From contig JANJUH010000189.1 in assembly GCA_024710675.1 (NCBI GenBank), positions 1 to 21,261 of the forward strand: a stretch of 21,261 nucleotides of DNA, given 5' to 3'. Origin of the DNA: Lysobacterales bacterium (GTDB lineage: Bacteria; Pseudomonadota; Gammaproteobacteria; Xanthomonadales; SZUA-5). How positions within the stretch are numbered: position 1 is the first letter of the stretch; every line of letters starts with the position of its first letter. Both the position numbers and the translations under genes were made by a program. The notes below the pieces were generated by a model. The model was not told where the DNA came from. It did not search any database and saw only the letters and a list, made by a program, of their open reading frames with translations. Of the stretch, positions 14,189 through 21,261 are shown one piece after another.

Positions 14189-14652
14189 GCCTCGCCAACC
14201 CGGCAGCAGCGCAGCAGATCGCGCTCGAGCGGGCTCGCTGGGTTGGTGAATCGGCACCGACGCTCGAGCTCACGATGCGCGTAGACCTCGGTGCGACGGC
14301 AGGGTCCGCGCTCGATGCCGGATTGCCCCTGCGCTTCCTGGTCGAGTTTCGTGGCGAGGACGGCGCAGACCGGGTCCAGACGCTCATGCTCCGCGCCAGC
14401 CCGCTCCTGCGCAGCTACAACCTCGCCATCGGCACCGAGGCACCGCAGCAACACGGCTTGCGCAATGCGCTGCTGGTGGCCTTCGAGAACGCGCGGATTC
14501 CCTTCGATTCCGGCAAGCCCTGCGATCCGGGCTGCCCGGGCCGGGTACGGGTGCGCCTGGACCTGGCGGCCCTGCCCGCGCCGCTGCGCCTGCCGGCCCT
14601 CGTCGATCCCGGCTGGCAGCTCGACTCGGGCTGGGTGGAGACCGGCCGGTGA
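14119..14652 (+). CDS. DUF4390 exported protein, start codon non-canonical or unclear
   Basis: The reading frame ending at 14652 encodes a DUF4390 protein: IALERARWVGESAPTLELTM, then LDAGLPLRFLVEFRGEDG, LRNALLVAFENARIPFDSGK and a C-terminal DPGWQLDSGWVETGR. Upstream in the same frame is a convincing signal peptide (RWRRLFLGLAGAFGLSLANP, cleaved near AAA-QQ), overlapping the rsmB 3' end. Yet no ATG, GTG or TTG lies in frame between the GTG at 14002, which is too far upstream, and the ATG at 14275, which would remove the signal peptide and part of the domain. CTG codons at 14119, 14161 and 14185 are possible starts; the one at 14185 overlaps the rsmB stop as CTGA but lacks the hydrophobic core. 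I give 14119 as the best guess, 177 residues. The function is unknown; the gene sits before ntrY in relatives. The stop overlaps the ntrY start as GTGA. Confidence 0.7.
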   Translation: MAQPERWWRWRRLFLGLAGAFGLSLANPAAAQQIALERARWVGESAPTLELTMRVDLGATAGSALDAGLPLRFLVEFRGEDGADRVQTLMLRASPLLRSYNLAIGTEAPQQHGLRNALLVAFENARIPFDSGKPCDPGCPGRVRVRLDLAALPAPLRLPALVDPGWQLDSGWVETGR

Positions 14653-16775
14653 GCCTCTGGATGCGTTTTCCGGCGTTGTTGGCCCTGGTGGTGCTGACCG
14701 CCGGTGCGGTCTACCTGGCCGGTCGCGGCGACGCGGTGGGGCCGGCGATGGGCAGCGAATGGCCGCTGGTCGTCACCGCGATGGTCGTGGCCCTGCTGGT
14801 GCTGCTCGGCGCATTGGCCCTGGAGGCCTGGCGACTGGTGCGTGATCTCCGGGCCAAGGCTCCCGGTGCGCGCCTGTCGTGGCGACTGCTCAAGCGCCTG
14901 ACCCTGCTGGTCCTGCCGCCGCTGGTGTTGCTGTTCGGATTCGCGCTGCATTTCGTGCACGGGGCGATCGACGGCTGGTTCCGGGTCGATGTCGCCGCCG
15001 CACTGGATGACAGTCTGCGAATCGCCCAGCGCGCCATCGACCTCGCCGAGCAGCAGGCCGCGAGCCGCCTGCGCGGCGAGGGCGAGCGCCTGGAGGAATC
15101 CGGCGGCGAGAGTGACCCTGGCGTCCTCGGCGAGGCCCTCGAACGCCTCGAGGCGCTGGAGATCGCGGTCTACGAGAGCAATCGCACGCCGCTGGCACGC
15201 GCCGCCGCCGACCCGCGCTTCCTGGTGCCCACGCCGCTGGCCGATGCCCTCTGGCAGGCCGTGCGGCGCGGCGGCAGCGCCACTTCGATCGACCGCAGCG
15301 GCGAATCGCTGAGCGTGTTGGCCCTGGTCCGCCAGCCCGGCTCCGGGCGCCTGCTGTACGCGCGCTTCCCGGTCGACAACCAGATCGCCACGCTCGCCCA
15401 GGGCGTCGAGCAGCGCTATTTCGACTACCGCCAGCTCGCCTTCCTGCGCGAGGCACTGAAGTACACGCTGAGCGTGGTGCTCTCGGTGGTGCTGGTTGCC
15501 GCCATCCTGTTCGCGCTCTATCTGGCCTTCGCGCTGGCGCGTGGGCTGGTCGAGCCCTTGCGGCGGCTGGTCGAGGCGACGCGCGCGGTCGCCCAGGGCG
15601 ACTACCGCATCGCGGTGCCCGAGATCACCGATGACGAACTCGGCGGCCTCGCCCGCGCCTTCAACCAGATGGCCCGCGAGCTCGACCAGGCCAATGAACG
15701 ACTGACGCGCGCCGCCGGCGATGCCGAGGCCGGTCGGCGCTACTTCGAGGGCCTGCTCGATCGCATCTCCTCGGGCGTGTTGAGCCTCGACGGCCAGGGC
15801 CGGCTGCGCACCAGCAACGGCGCCGCCCAGGACATCCTCGGCGTCGACCTGACGCCGTGGAACGGATTGCCGATCGAACGCCTGGGCAAGGCCGATCCAC
15901 CGCTGAAGCCATTGACCGAACTGCTGGTCGAGGTGCTCGCGCGCCAACCGGGCGACTGGCGCGAGGAGCTGCGCATCCAGCGCGGACTGCAGGAACAGCG
16001 CCTGCTCCTGCGTGGCGCGCGCCTGCCCGGGGGCGACGGTGAGGTCGGTGGCCTGGTGCTGGTCTTCGACGACGAGGGCGAGTACGCGCGGGCCACCCGC
16101 GACTCGGCCTGGAGCGAGGTCGCGCGCCGCCTCGCCCACGAGATCAAGAATCCGCTGACGCCGATCCAGCTCGCCGCCGAACGCCTGCGTCGCAAGTTCC
16201 TCGAACGCCTGCCCGAGGCTGACCGCGAAGTGATGGACCGCGCCACCCACACCATCGTCGCCCAGGTCAAGGCGCTGGAGCAGATGGTCAATGCCTTCGG
16301 CGACTACGCGCGCCCGCCACGGCTGGAACTCAAGCCCATGCGCCTGTCGACGGTGATCCGCGAGGTCGTCGACCTCTATGGCGGCGACAGCGCGCGGCTG
16401 GCCATCAGCCTGCGACTGCCCGAGGACGAGCCTCCGGTGCGCGCCGACGCCGGTCGCGTGCGCCAGTTGCTGCACAACCTGCTGCGCAATGCCGAGGAAG
16501 CGCAGCCCGAGGGCCGCGCGCAGGTCGAAGTCTCGCTGCACGGTGCCCACGAGGGCTCGCGCAACTACCTGGAACTGGAGGTGCGCGACCACGGGCCCGG
16601 CATCCCCGAGACCTTGCGCGAACGCCTGTTCGAGCCCTACACCACCACCAAGACCAAGGGCACCGGACTGGGTCTTGCGATCGTCAAGAAGATCGTCGAG
16701 GAGCACGGCGGCAGCATTCGCGCCGACAATCTCTCCGAGGGCGGGGCCAGGTTCCGGGTGCGTTTCGCGCTGTAG
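14649..16775 (+). CDS. ntrY: NtrY-like membrane sensor histidine kinase
   Basis: 708 residues. Membrane segments lie at about 6-24, 38-60, 84-104 and 272-298, the last two enclosing an extracytoplasmic region of about 165 residues. Then come HAMP (about 299-350: VEPLRRLVEATRAVAQGDYR), a PAS-like part (about 361-475), HisKA with His497 (VARRLAHEIKNPLTPIQLAA), N box LLHNLLRNAEEA (607-618), and G boxes DHGPGIPE (647-654) and GTGLGLAIVKKI (671-682). This is the domain order of NtrY kinases, whose usual partner is the sigma-54-type regulator NtrX; the phosphorelay affects nitrogen or envelope responses depending on species. The start is GTG at 14649, overlapping the DUF4390 stop (GTGA). No ntrX follows: a REP pair begins with GTAG, whose TAG is the ntrY stop, and the next gene is convergent. 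Confidence 0.92.
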   Translation: MSLWMRFPALLALVVLTAGAVYLAGRGDAVGPAMGSEWPLVVTAMVVALLVLLGALALEAWRLVRDLRAKAPGARLSWRLLKRLTLLVLPPLVLLFGFALHFVHGAIDGWFRVDVAAALDDSLRIAQRAIDLAEQQAASRLRGEGERLEESGGESDPGVLGEALERLEALEIAVYESNRTPLARAAADPRFLVPTPLADALWQAVRRGGSATSIDRSGESLSVLALVRQPGSGRLLYARFPVDNQIATLAQGVEQRYFDYRQLAFLREALKYTLSVVLSVVLVAAILFALYLAFALARGLVEPLRRLVEATRAVAQGDYRIAVPEITDDELGGLARAFNQMARELDQANERLTRAAGDAEAGRRYFEGLLDRISSGVLSLDGQGRLRTSNGAAQDILGVDLTPWNGLPIERLGKADPPLKPLTELLVEVLARQPGDWREELRIQRGLQEQRLLLRGARLPGGDGEVGGLVLVFDDEGEYARATRDSAWSEVARRLAHEIKNPLTPIQLAAERLRRKFLERLPEADREVMDRATHTIVAQVKALEQMVNAFGDYARPPRLELKPMRLSTVIREVVDLYGGDSARLAISLRLPEDEPPVRADAGRVRQLLHNLLRNAEEAQPEGRAQVEVSLHGAHEGSRNYLELEVRDHGPGIPETLRERLFEPYTTTKTKGTGLGLAIVKKIVEEHGGSIRADNLSEGGARFRVRFAL

Positions 16776-16839
16776 GAACGCCCCCCGGGCGCGGTCGGCC
16801 TTGCCGCAGCGCTTGATCGCGCCCGGAGGGCGCTCCTAC
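16772..16839. repeat. GTAGGAGCG-type REP pair (inverted) between ntrY and holC
   Basis: The left arm (16772-16793, starting GTAGGAACGCCCCCCGGGCG) and right arm (16818-16839, ending GAGGGCGCTCCTAC) match at 20 of 22 bases in inverted orientation, with a 24-base loop. The leading GTAG supplies the ntrY stop. A second pair of the same family is at 21067-21133. Between convergent genes it may serve as a bidirectional terminator. Confidence 0.8.
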
Positions 16840-16862
16840 GGAAGGCGGGTGCAGCCCGCGCC

Positions 16863-17285
16863 TCACATGTCGTGCTTGACCACCTCGAGCCCGCGCCGGC
16901 GGTACTCGGCCCAGCGCTCGCGCGAGCCGGCGCGTTCGGCGGGATCGGCGGGGACCACTTCCTTGACCACCTCGAAGCCGGGTTCGGCGCATTCCTCGCG
17001 CAGGTTGATGACCAGGGGGCGCGGGCTGACGGTGGCGCCGGGCGGCACGATCAGGATCGGGGTCACCTCATCGTCCACGTCGCCGGCGATCTGGTGCGGC
17101 AGGTACTCGTCGGGGTCGAAGGACCACAGGCGGTCGTCGAGCATTTCCGCCTCTTCCTGCGTGCGGGCCAGGATCAGCGTCGGCAGTTCCTGGCGGTAGG
17201 CCTTGCGCGCCAGGCCGCAGACCAGCACGGCCGGGTCCTCGACGAAGCGCGAGGACCCGATCAGGTAGAAATCGGCGCGGGCCAC
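16863..17285 (-). CDS. holC: DNA polymerase III subunit chi (HolC)
   Basis: A 140-residue cytoplasmic protein starting ARADFYLIGSSRFVEDPA after a GTG start at 17285, 14 bases past the pepA stop. The central LWSFDPDEYLPHQIAGD and TPILIVPPGA, followed by LVINLREECAEPGFEVVKEVV, match chi (E. coli 147 residues). Chi links the clamp loader to SSB during replication. pepA-holC is a conserved pair; in many proteobacteria valS comes next, but here the next gene is convergent ntrY beyond a REP pair. The frame is open upstream, but only the GTG gives the family N-terminus. No good Shine-Dalgarno is seen, so translation may be coupled to pepA. Confidence 0.92.
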   Translation of the reverse strand: MARADFYLIGSSRFVEDPAVLVCGLARKAYRQELPTLILARTQEEAEMLDDRLWSFDPDEYLPHQIAGDVDDEVTPILIVPPGATVSPRPLVINLREECAEPGFEVVKEVVPADPAERAGSRERWAEYRRRGLEVVKHDM

Positions 17286-17299
17286 GATGCTGCCGTGGC

Positions 17300-18772
17300 T
17301 CAGCCGGTCTTCTGGCCGAGCAGCCACTGCACCAGCAGCGCGACCGGGCGGCCGGTGGCGGTACCCTTGCGGCCGGCATCCCAGGCGCTGCCGGCGATGT
17401 CGAGATGGGCCCAGCGCTGGCCTTCGGTGAAGCGCGACAGGAAGCAACCGGCGGTGATCGCGCCGGCGTACTTGCCGCCGAGGTTGGCGAAATCGGCAAA
17501 GCCGGTTTCGAGCTGGCTCTGGTAGTCCTCCCACAGCGGCAGGCGCCAGGCGCGGTCGGCGCTGTATTCGCCGGCCGCCAGCAGTTCGTTGGCGAGCTCG
17601 TCATCGCGGCTCATCAGGCCCGAGGCATGGCTGCCGAGGGCGACCACGCAGGCGCCGGTCAGCGTCGCGATGTCGATCAAGGTGTGCGGCTCGAAGCGCT
17701 GCGCGTAGGTCAGCGCATCGCAGAGGATCAGGCGGCCCTCGGCATCGGTGTTGAGCACCTCGACCTGGTGGCCGGCCATGGTCTTCAGCACATCGGAGGG
17801 GCGATAGCTGCGGCCGTCCGGCATGTTCTCCACGCAGGGCGCAATGCCGACGACGCGCACCGGCAACTTCAGGCGCGCGACCGCTTCCATCAGGCCGAAG
17901 ACCGAGGCGGCGCCGCACATGTCGAACTTCATTTCCTCCATGCCGGCCGCGGGCTTGATGTCGATGCCGCCGGTATCGAAGGTGATGCCCTTGCCGACGA
18001 AGACGAAAGGCTTGCCGCCACCGCCCTTGTAGTCCATGACCACCAGCTTCGGCGGGTTCTCGCTGCCGGCTGACACCGCCAGCAGCGCGCCCATGCCGAG
18101 GGTCTGCATTTCCTCGCGCTCGAGCACTTGCACGGAGACCTCGGGGTGGCGGCGCGCGAGTTCGTGCGCCTGCTCGGCGAGGTAGCCCGGGTTGCAGATG
18201 TTCGGCGGCAGGTTGCCGAGTTCACGGGCGAGGCGAATGCCGGCCGCGAAGCCGCTGGCACGCGCCAGGATCTCGCCTTCGTAGCCGGGCGCGCTGAACA
18301 TCAACTCACGCAGCTCGGTACGCTCCGGACGCGGCTTCAGCGTCGCGGTGTAGCGATAGGCGGCGTAATCGGCGATCAGCGCCGACTGCATCAACTTCCA
18401 CTCGCTGTCGCGCCCCGGTACTTCGACTTCGGTCAGGTAGGAGGCCACGGTCTCCACCGGCAGGCCCTTCAGCGCCTTGTGCGCCTCGCGGCTGGCGCGC
18501 AGGAAGCGGGCGGCATCGAACTTGCGCTGCTCGCCGAGGCCGACCACCAACGCCCGCGGCGCCACGACCCCACCGGACTGGTGGAGCAGGGTGGTCGTGC
18601 CGATGCGGCCGCTGATGTCGCCGCTTTCCATCAGGCGCTTGAGCATGCCGCCGCTGGCCGCATCGAGTTCGGCCGCGGCACTGCTCAGCATGCGATCCTC
18701 GTAGACGGCGACGACGACCAGCGAGGCCGCCACATCCTTGGGCCGCAGCGATTGGCGCTTGAACTCGAGCAT
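17300..18772 (-). CDS. pepA: Leucyl aminopeptidase PepA (M17 cytosol aminopeptidase)
   Basis: 490 residues with ATG at 18772 and AGGAGA just upstream; the open frame extends further without support. The M17 active site is complete by alignment with E. coli PepA: Lys261 and Asp266 in FVGKGITFDTGG, Lys273, Asp284 in KFDMCGAA, and Asp343 and Glu345 in the signature NTDAEGRL (341-348), with Arg347. Two metal ions are bound. It cleaves N-terminal residues from peptides in the cytoplasm; E. coli PepA also binds DNA as a repressor and recombination accessory factor, which may or may not hold here. It is upstream of holC in one unit and divergent from lptF, the same arrangement as in E. coli. Confidence 0.97.
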   Translation of the reverse strand: MLEFKRQSLRPKDVAASLVVVAVYEDRMLSSAAAELDAASGGMLKRLMESGDISGRIGTTTLLHQSGGVVAPRALVVGLGEQRKFDAARFLRASREAHKALKGLPVETVASYLTEVEVPGRDSEWKLMQSALIADYAAYRYTATLKPRPERTELRELMFSAPGYEGEILARASGFAAGIRLARELGNLPPNICNPGYLAEQAHELARRHPEVSVQVLEREEMQTLGMGALLAVSAGSENPPKLVVMDYKGGGGKPFVFVGKGITFDTGGIDIKPAAGMEEMKFDMCGAASVFGLMEAVARLKLPVRVVGIAPCVENMPDGRSYRPSDVLKTMAGHQVEVLNTDAEGRLILCDALTYAQRFEPHTLIDIATLTGACVVALGSHASGLMSRDDELANELLAAGEYSADRAWRLPLWEDYQSQLETGFADFANLGGKYAGAITAGCFLSRFTEGQRWAHLDIAGSAWDAGRKGTATGRPVALLVQWLLGQKTG

Positions 18773-18840
18773 GAACGATCTCCTGTTCCGAATGGATTGC
18801 AGCAGCGGCGGACGGGCAGAATCAGTGATACCCGCCGGCG

Positions 18841-18856
18841 GGGGACCCGGGTCCCC
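18841..18856. promoter_or_regulatory. Perfect 16-bp palindrome in the pepA/lptF intergenic region
   Basis: GGGGACCCGGGTCCCC is an exact palindrome placed between the divergent pepA and lptF genes, 27 bases before the lptF ATG. It could be an operator for a dimeric regulator acting on both genes or a cruciform/leader hairpin. No convincing promoter boxes were identified beside it. Confidence 0.4.
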
Positions 18857-18883
18857 GAAACCCGAGAGCATAACCCAGGCCCG

Positions 18884-19990
18884 ATGAGCACCCGCGCCGA
18901 CCGCTACCTCGAACGCGAGGTCATCAGCACGCTTTCAGCCGTGCTGTTGTTGTTGCTGCTGGTCGTGCTGGGCGGGCTGATGACCGATGTGCTGAACAAG
19001 ATCGCTCGCGGCCGCGTGCCGGCCGGCTTGCTGTTCAGCCAGATCGGCCTGCGCATCCCCGAGGCCATCGCCCTGTTGCTGCCCCTGGCGAGCCTGCTCG
19101 CGGTGCTGCTGGCCTACGGCCGCCTCTATCGGGACAGCGAAATGGCGGTGCTGGCCGCCTCCGGTTACGGGCCGCTGTCGACGGTGCGTCCACTGCTCCG
19201 CATAGGCCTCGGTCTGGTCGCGGTGCAGGCGCTGCTGGCCCTGTACCTGGCGCCGTTGGGGCGCGATGTCGCGGCGACGATGATCATCGAGACCCAGCGC
19301 AGCGTGGCCGTTGCGGGACTGAGTTCGGGCCGTTTCGTCGAGTTGCCCGGCAATGCCGGCGTGCTCTACGTCTCGCGGGTCAGTGAGGACGCGCGCGAGG
19401 TCGAGGAAGTGATGCTGGCGCGCGAGCGCGATGGCCACCGGCTGGTGCTGACCGCGCGCCGTGGTGTGCTGGAGGTCGAGGGCGAAGGCGACGAGGTGGT
19501 GCTCAAGTTGCTCGACGGCGAACGCGTCGATGGCGAGCCGGGCAAGCCGGACTATCGCCGCATCCGTTTCGAGGAGGCGCTGATCGCGATCCCGCGCCGG
19601 ATCGAGGGCAGCGGCGATGATCCCTGGCAGGCCCGCAGCCTGCGCGCGCTCCTCGCCGACGGCGGCATCGAGGCCATGGCCGAGCTGACCCGCCGCATGG
19701 TGCAGCCGCTGGCCCTGCTGCTCCTGCTGCTGATGGCGCCGGTGATGGCCGAGAGCACGCCGCGCCAGCCGCGTTACGGCCGCGTGGTGATGGCGGTGCT
19801 GCTCTACATCACCTACACCAACTTGACCGAACTGGCGCGGGTCTGGGCACTGACCGGCCTGACCCCGGCCTGGCTGGGTGTGTGGTGGGTGCACGTGGGT
19901 TTTGCCGCCGTGGTGACCTCGGTCTGGGCAAGGGCCCTGCTCGACTGGCGGCGCGGGCGTCGTTTGCTGGCGCTGGCAGGCGTGCGATGA
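18884..19990 (+). CDS. lptF: LPS export ABC transporter permease LptF
   Basis: 368 residues (E. coli 366). Three N-terminal membrane helices (about 13-35, 58-79, 104-125) and three C-terminal helices (about 272-289, 300-317, 334-353) flank a periplasmic beta-jellyroll-type domain (about 130-265). The conserved N-terminal RYLEREVISTLSAVLLLLL and the coupling-helix region GRLYRDSEMAVLAASGYGPL are typical. With LptG and the ATPase LptB it extracts LPS from the inner membrane and passes it to LptC/LptA. The start at 18884 (MSTRADRYLE) is set by the family N-terminus. The stop overlaps the lptG ATG (ATGA). Confidence 0.96.
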   Translation: MSTRADRYLEREVISTLSAVLLLLLLVVLGGLMTDVLNKIARGRVPAGLLFSQIGLRIPEAIALLLPLASLLAVLLAYGRLYRDSEMAVLAASGYGPLSTVRPLLRIGLGLVAVQALLALYLAPLGRDVAATMIIETQRSVAVAGLSSGRFVELPGNAGVLYVSRVSEDAREVEEVMLARERDGHRLVLTARRGVLEVEGEGDEVVLKLLDGERVDGEPGKPDYRRIRFEEALIAIPRRIEGSGDDPWQARSLRALLADGGIEAMAELTRRMVQPLALLLLLLMAPVMAESTPRQPRYGRVVMAVLLYITYTNLTELARVWALTGLTPAWLGVWWVHVGFAAVVTSVWARALLDWRRGRRLLALAGVR

Positions 19991-21063
19991 AAAGACTCGA
20001 TCGCCTGATCTTCCTCGCCGTCGCACCGGCGATCCTGCTGGTGTGGACGGTCCTGGTCGGCATCGACACGCTCTCGGGCCTGCTCAACGAGCTCGACGAG
20101 ATCGGCATCGGCGACTACGACATCGGGCGCGTCGTGCAGTACATCGCGCTGACGGTGCCGCGGCGCGCCTACAACATGTTCTCCACCGCAGCGATCGTCG
20201 GTGCGCTGATGGGCCTGGGCGCACTCGCCGCGAGCAGTGAGCTGACCGCACTGCAGGCCGCCGGCGCCAGCCGTGCCCGCATCGCGCTGTCGGCCGTGCA
20301 GGCGGCGGCGATCCTGCTGGCTGGCGCCTTGCTGCTGGGCGAATACGTGGGCCCGCGCACCGACCGCATGGCCGCCGACCTGATCGCGCAGGCCAAGGCC
20401 AAGGGCATCGCCTTTTCCGGCTCGGGCCTGTGGCTGCGCGATGGCCAGGCGGTGTGGAATGCGCGCCGCATCGTCGTCACCGGACCGGGACAGGTCGAGC
20501 TGTGGGAGGTGTCCCGATATGCCTTCGACGACCAGGCGCGGCTGGTCGATGTCATCAAGGGCGAGCGCGCCAGTTACCGCGGCGACCGCTTCGAGATCAC
20601 CGGTCTGAGCCGCGACCAGCTCGGTGACTCCGGGATCGAGAGCGCCACCCTGGAGCGTATCGAGTTGCCGACGCTGCTCGATCCGGGCCTGATCGAAGCG
20701 CACACCGTGCGTCCGCGCCAGCAAGCCACGGCCGACCTCTGGCAGACCATCCGCTATGCCCGCATCAACCAGCTCGACGCGCTCGCCTTCGAGAGCGCCT
20801 TCTGGTACCGCGTGTTCTATCCGCTCGTCTGCCTCGCACTGGCCTTCGCCGCCGTGCCCTTCGCCTTCGGCCAGCAACGCTCGGGGGGTGCCGCGCGGCG
20901 GCTGATGCTCGGCATGGTCATCGGCATCTCCTTCTTCTTCGCGCATCGCACGCTGATCAACCTCGCTGAGGCCCAGCGCCAGGGCCTGCTGCTGGTCAAC
21001 CTGCTGCCGCCGCTGCTGCTGGTGGCGGCGAGTGCCTGGTGGTTGAAGAGGCCGGCGCGGTAG
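19987..21063 (+). CDS. lptG: LPS export ABC transporter permease LptG
   Basis: 358 residues (E. coli 360). The ATG at 19987 overlaps the lptF stop as ATGA. The architecture mirrors LptF: three N-terminal helices (about 9-30, 62-82, 100-120), a periplasmic domain (about 125-275), and three C-terminal helices beginning near WYRVFYPLVCLALAFAAVPF. The cytoplasmic coupling region LGALAASSELTALQAAGASR (77-96) and the late PFAFGQQRSGGAARRLMLG segment are those of LptG. It forms the heterodimeric LPS extractor with LptF. The stop is followed 3 bases later by a REP pair that may end the operon. Confidence 0.96.
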   Translation: MKRLDRLIFLAVAPAILLVWTVLVGIDTLSGLLNELDEIGIGDYDIGRVVQYIALTVPRRAYNMFSTAAIVGALMGLGALAASSELTALQAAGASRARIALSAVQAAAILLAGALLLGEYVGPRTDRMAADLIAQAKAKGIAFSGSGLWLRDGQAVWNARRIVVTGPGQVELWEVSRYAFDDQARLVDVIKGERASYRGDRFEITGLSRDQLGDSGIESATLERIELPTLLDPGLIEAHTVRPRQQATADLWQTIRYARINQLDALAFESAFWYRVFYPLVCLALAFAAVPFAFGQQRSGGAARRLMLGMVIGISFFFAHRTLINLAEAQRQGLLLVNLLPPLLLVAASAWWLKRPAR

Positions 21064-21066
21064 AGC

Positions 21067-21133
21067 GTAGGAGCGCCCTCTGGGCGCGATGGGACCGCCG
21101 CAAGGCCGCTTCGCGCCCAGAGGGCGCTCTCAC
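21067..21133. repeat. GTAGGAGCG-type REP pair (inverted) after lptG
   Basis: The left arm (21067-21089, GTAGGAGCGCCCTCTGGGCG and on) and right arm (21111-21133) match at 21 of 23 bases in inverted orientation around a 21-base loop. It is the same family as 16772-16839. It lies directly after the lptG stop. Confidence 0.8.
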
Positions 21134-21168
21134 CGAACATGCCATAACGCACTGATTTGATTGCCGTC

Positions 21169-21261
21169 GTAGAAGGGGCATGGGAAAGGGGGCAGGGGGT
21201 TGATCGAGCGGCACGAGCCGACCGCGACTCGAACCTGATCCCCTGCCCCCCGCCCCTTGCC
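21169..21261. repeat. G-rich/C-rich dispersed inverted repeat, copy 2 (runs off the window)
   Basis: It begins GTAGAAGGGGCATGGG at 21169, with four G runs (21175-21178, 21182-21184, 21188-21192, 21195-21199). It ends in CCCCTGCCCCCCGCCCC (21240-21256) at the window edge. The reverse complement of this end nearly matches the left arm of the copy at 3749 (GGCAAGGGGCGGGGGGC). The spacer differs from copy 1. The stretch 21134-21168 shows nothing recognisable. Confidence 0.65.

Noticed and set aside
14415..16706. Very long open frame on the minus strand (763 codons) opposite ntrY
   Set aside because: The plus strand clearly encodes a full NtrY kinase. The antisense product is Gln/His/Arg-rich with no domain, a common artefact of high-GC codon bias.
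18128..18883. Upstream extension of the lptF reading frame across pepA
   Set aside because: LptF homology begins at MSTRADRYLE (18884); the upstream part is the shadow of pepA.

Overview
The window is about 21 kb of GC-rich, tightly packed chromosome. Gene content points to a gammaproteobacterium of the Xanthomonadales (Lysobacterales) or a close relative. The main grounds are the smg-dprA-LysM cluster facing def-fmt-rsmB, a DUF4390-ntrY tail, pepA-holC divergent from lptFG, and many GTAG-headed REP-like repeats at gene ends. This placement is from remembered gene order, not from a database search. No rRNA, tRNA, CRISPR array, phage gene or transposase gene was seen.

Layout. 1-683 (minus): 5' part of a QmcA-like SPFH membrane protein, cut by the window edge. 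851-3710 (plus): a TorF-type putative porin, a class I glutamine amidotransferase and a secreted PQQ-type sugar dehydrogenase. After a G-rich repeat come divergent trxC (minus) and bioC (plus). 5327-5464 is a cluster of short palindromic repeats. 5475-8324 (minus): LysM protein, dprA and smg. 8467-11138: a small secreted protein (minus) divergent from a BlaI-type repressor and an M56/TonB-like membrane peptidase (plus). 11139-11438 is a repeat-rich gap. 11439-16775 (plus): def, fmt, rsmB, a DUF4390 protein and an NtrY-like sensor kinase, nearly all overlapping or abutting. A REP pair separates these from convergent holC and pepA (minus, 16863-18772). lptF and lptG (plus, 18884-21063) follow, then a REP pair and a second copy of the G-rich repeat that runs off the window.

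How the genes work together. Most are housekeeping: formyl-Met handling and 16S rRNA methylation (def, fmt, rsmB), DNA uptake (dprA), biotin synthesis (bioC), thiol redox (trxC), LPS export (lptFG), DNA polymerase III (holC) and peptide turnover (pepA). The clear accessory part is 8467-11138. There, two matching dyads (CTACGA-N6-TCGTAG and a degenerate copy) sit on two back-to-back promoters, one for the BlaI/M56 operon and one for the divergent secreted protein. This suggests a self-contained envelope-sensing module inserted between the LysM gene and def.

Other points of interest are a DUF4390 gene with a good signal peptide but no ATG, GTG or TTG at its head; a probable synteny break marked by a REP pair, where NtrY lacks NtrX and holC lacks valS; and repeats whose leading GTAG supplies the stop codon of bioC and of ntrY.
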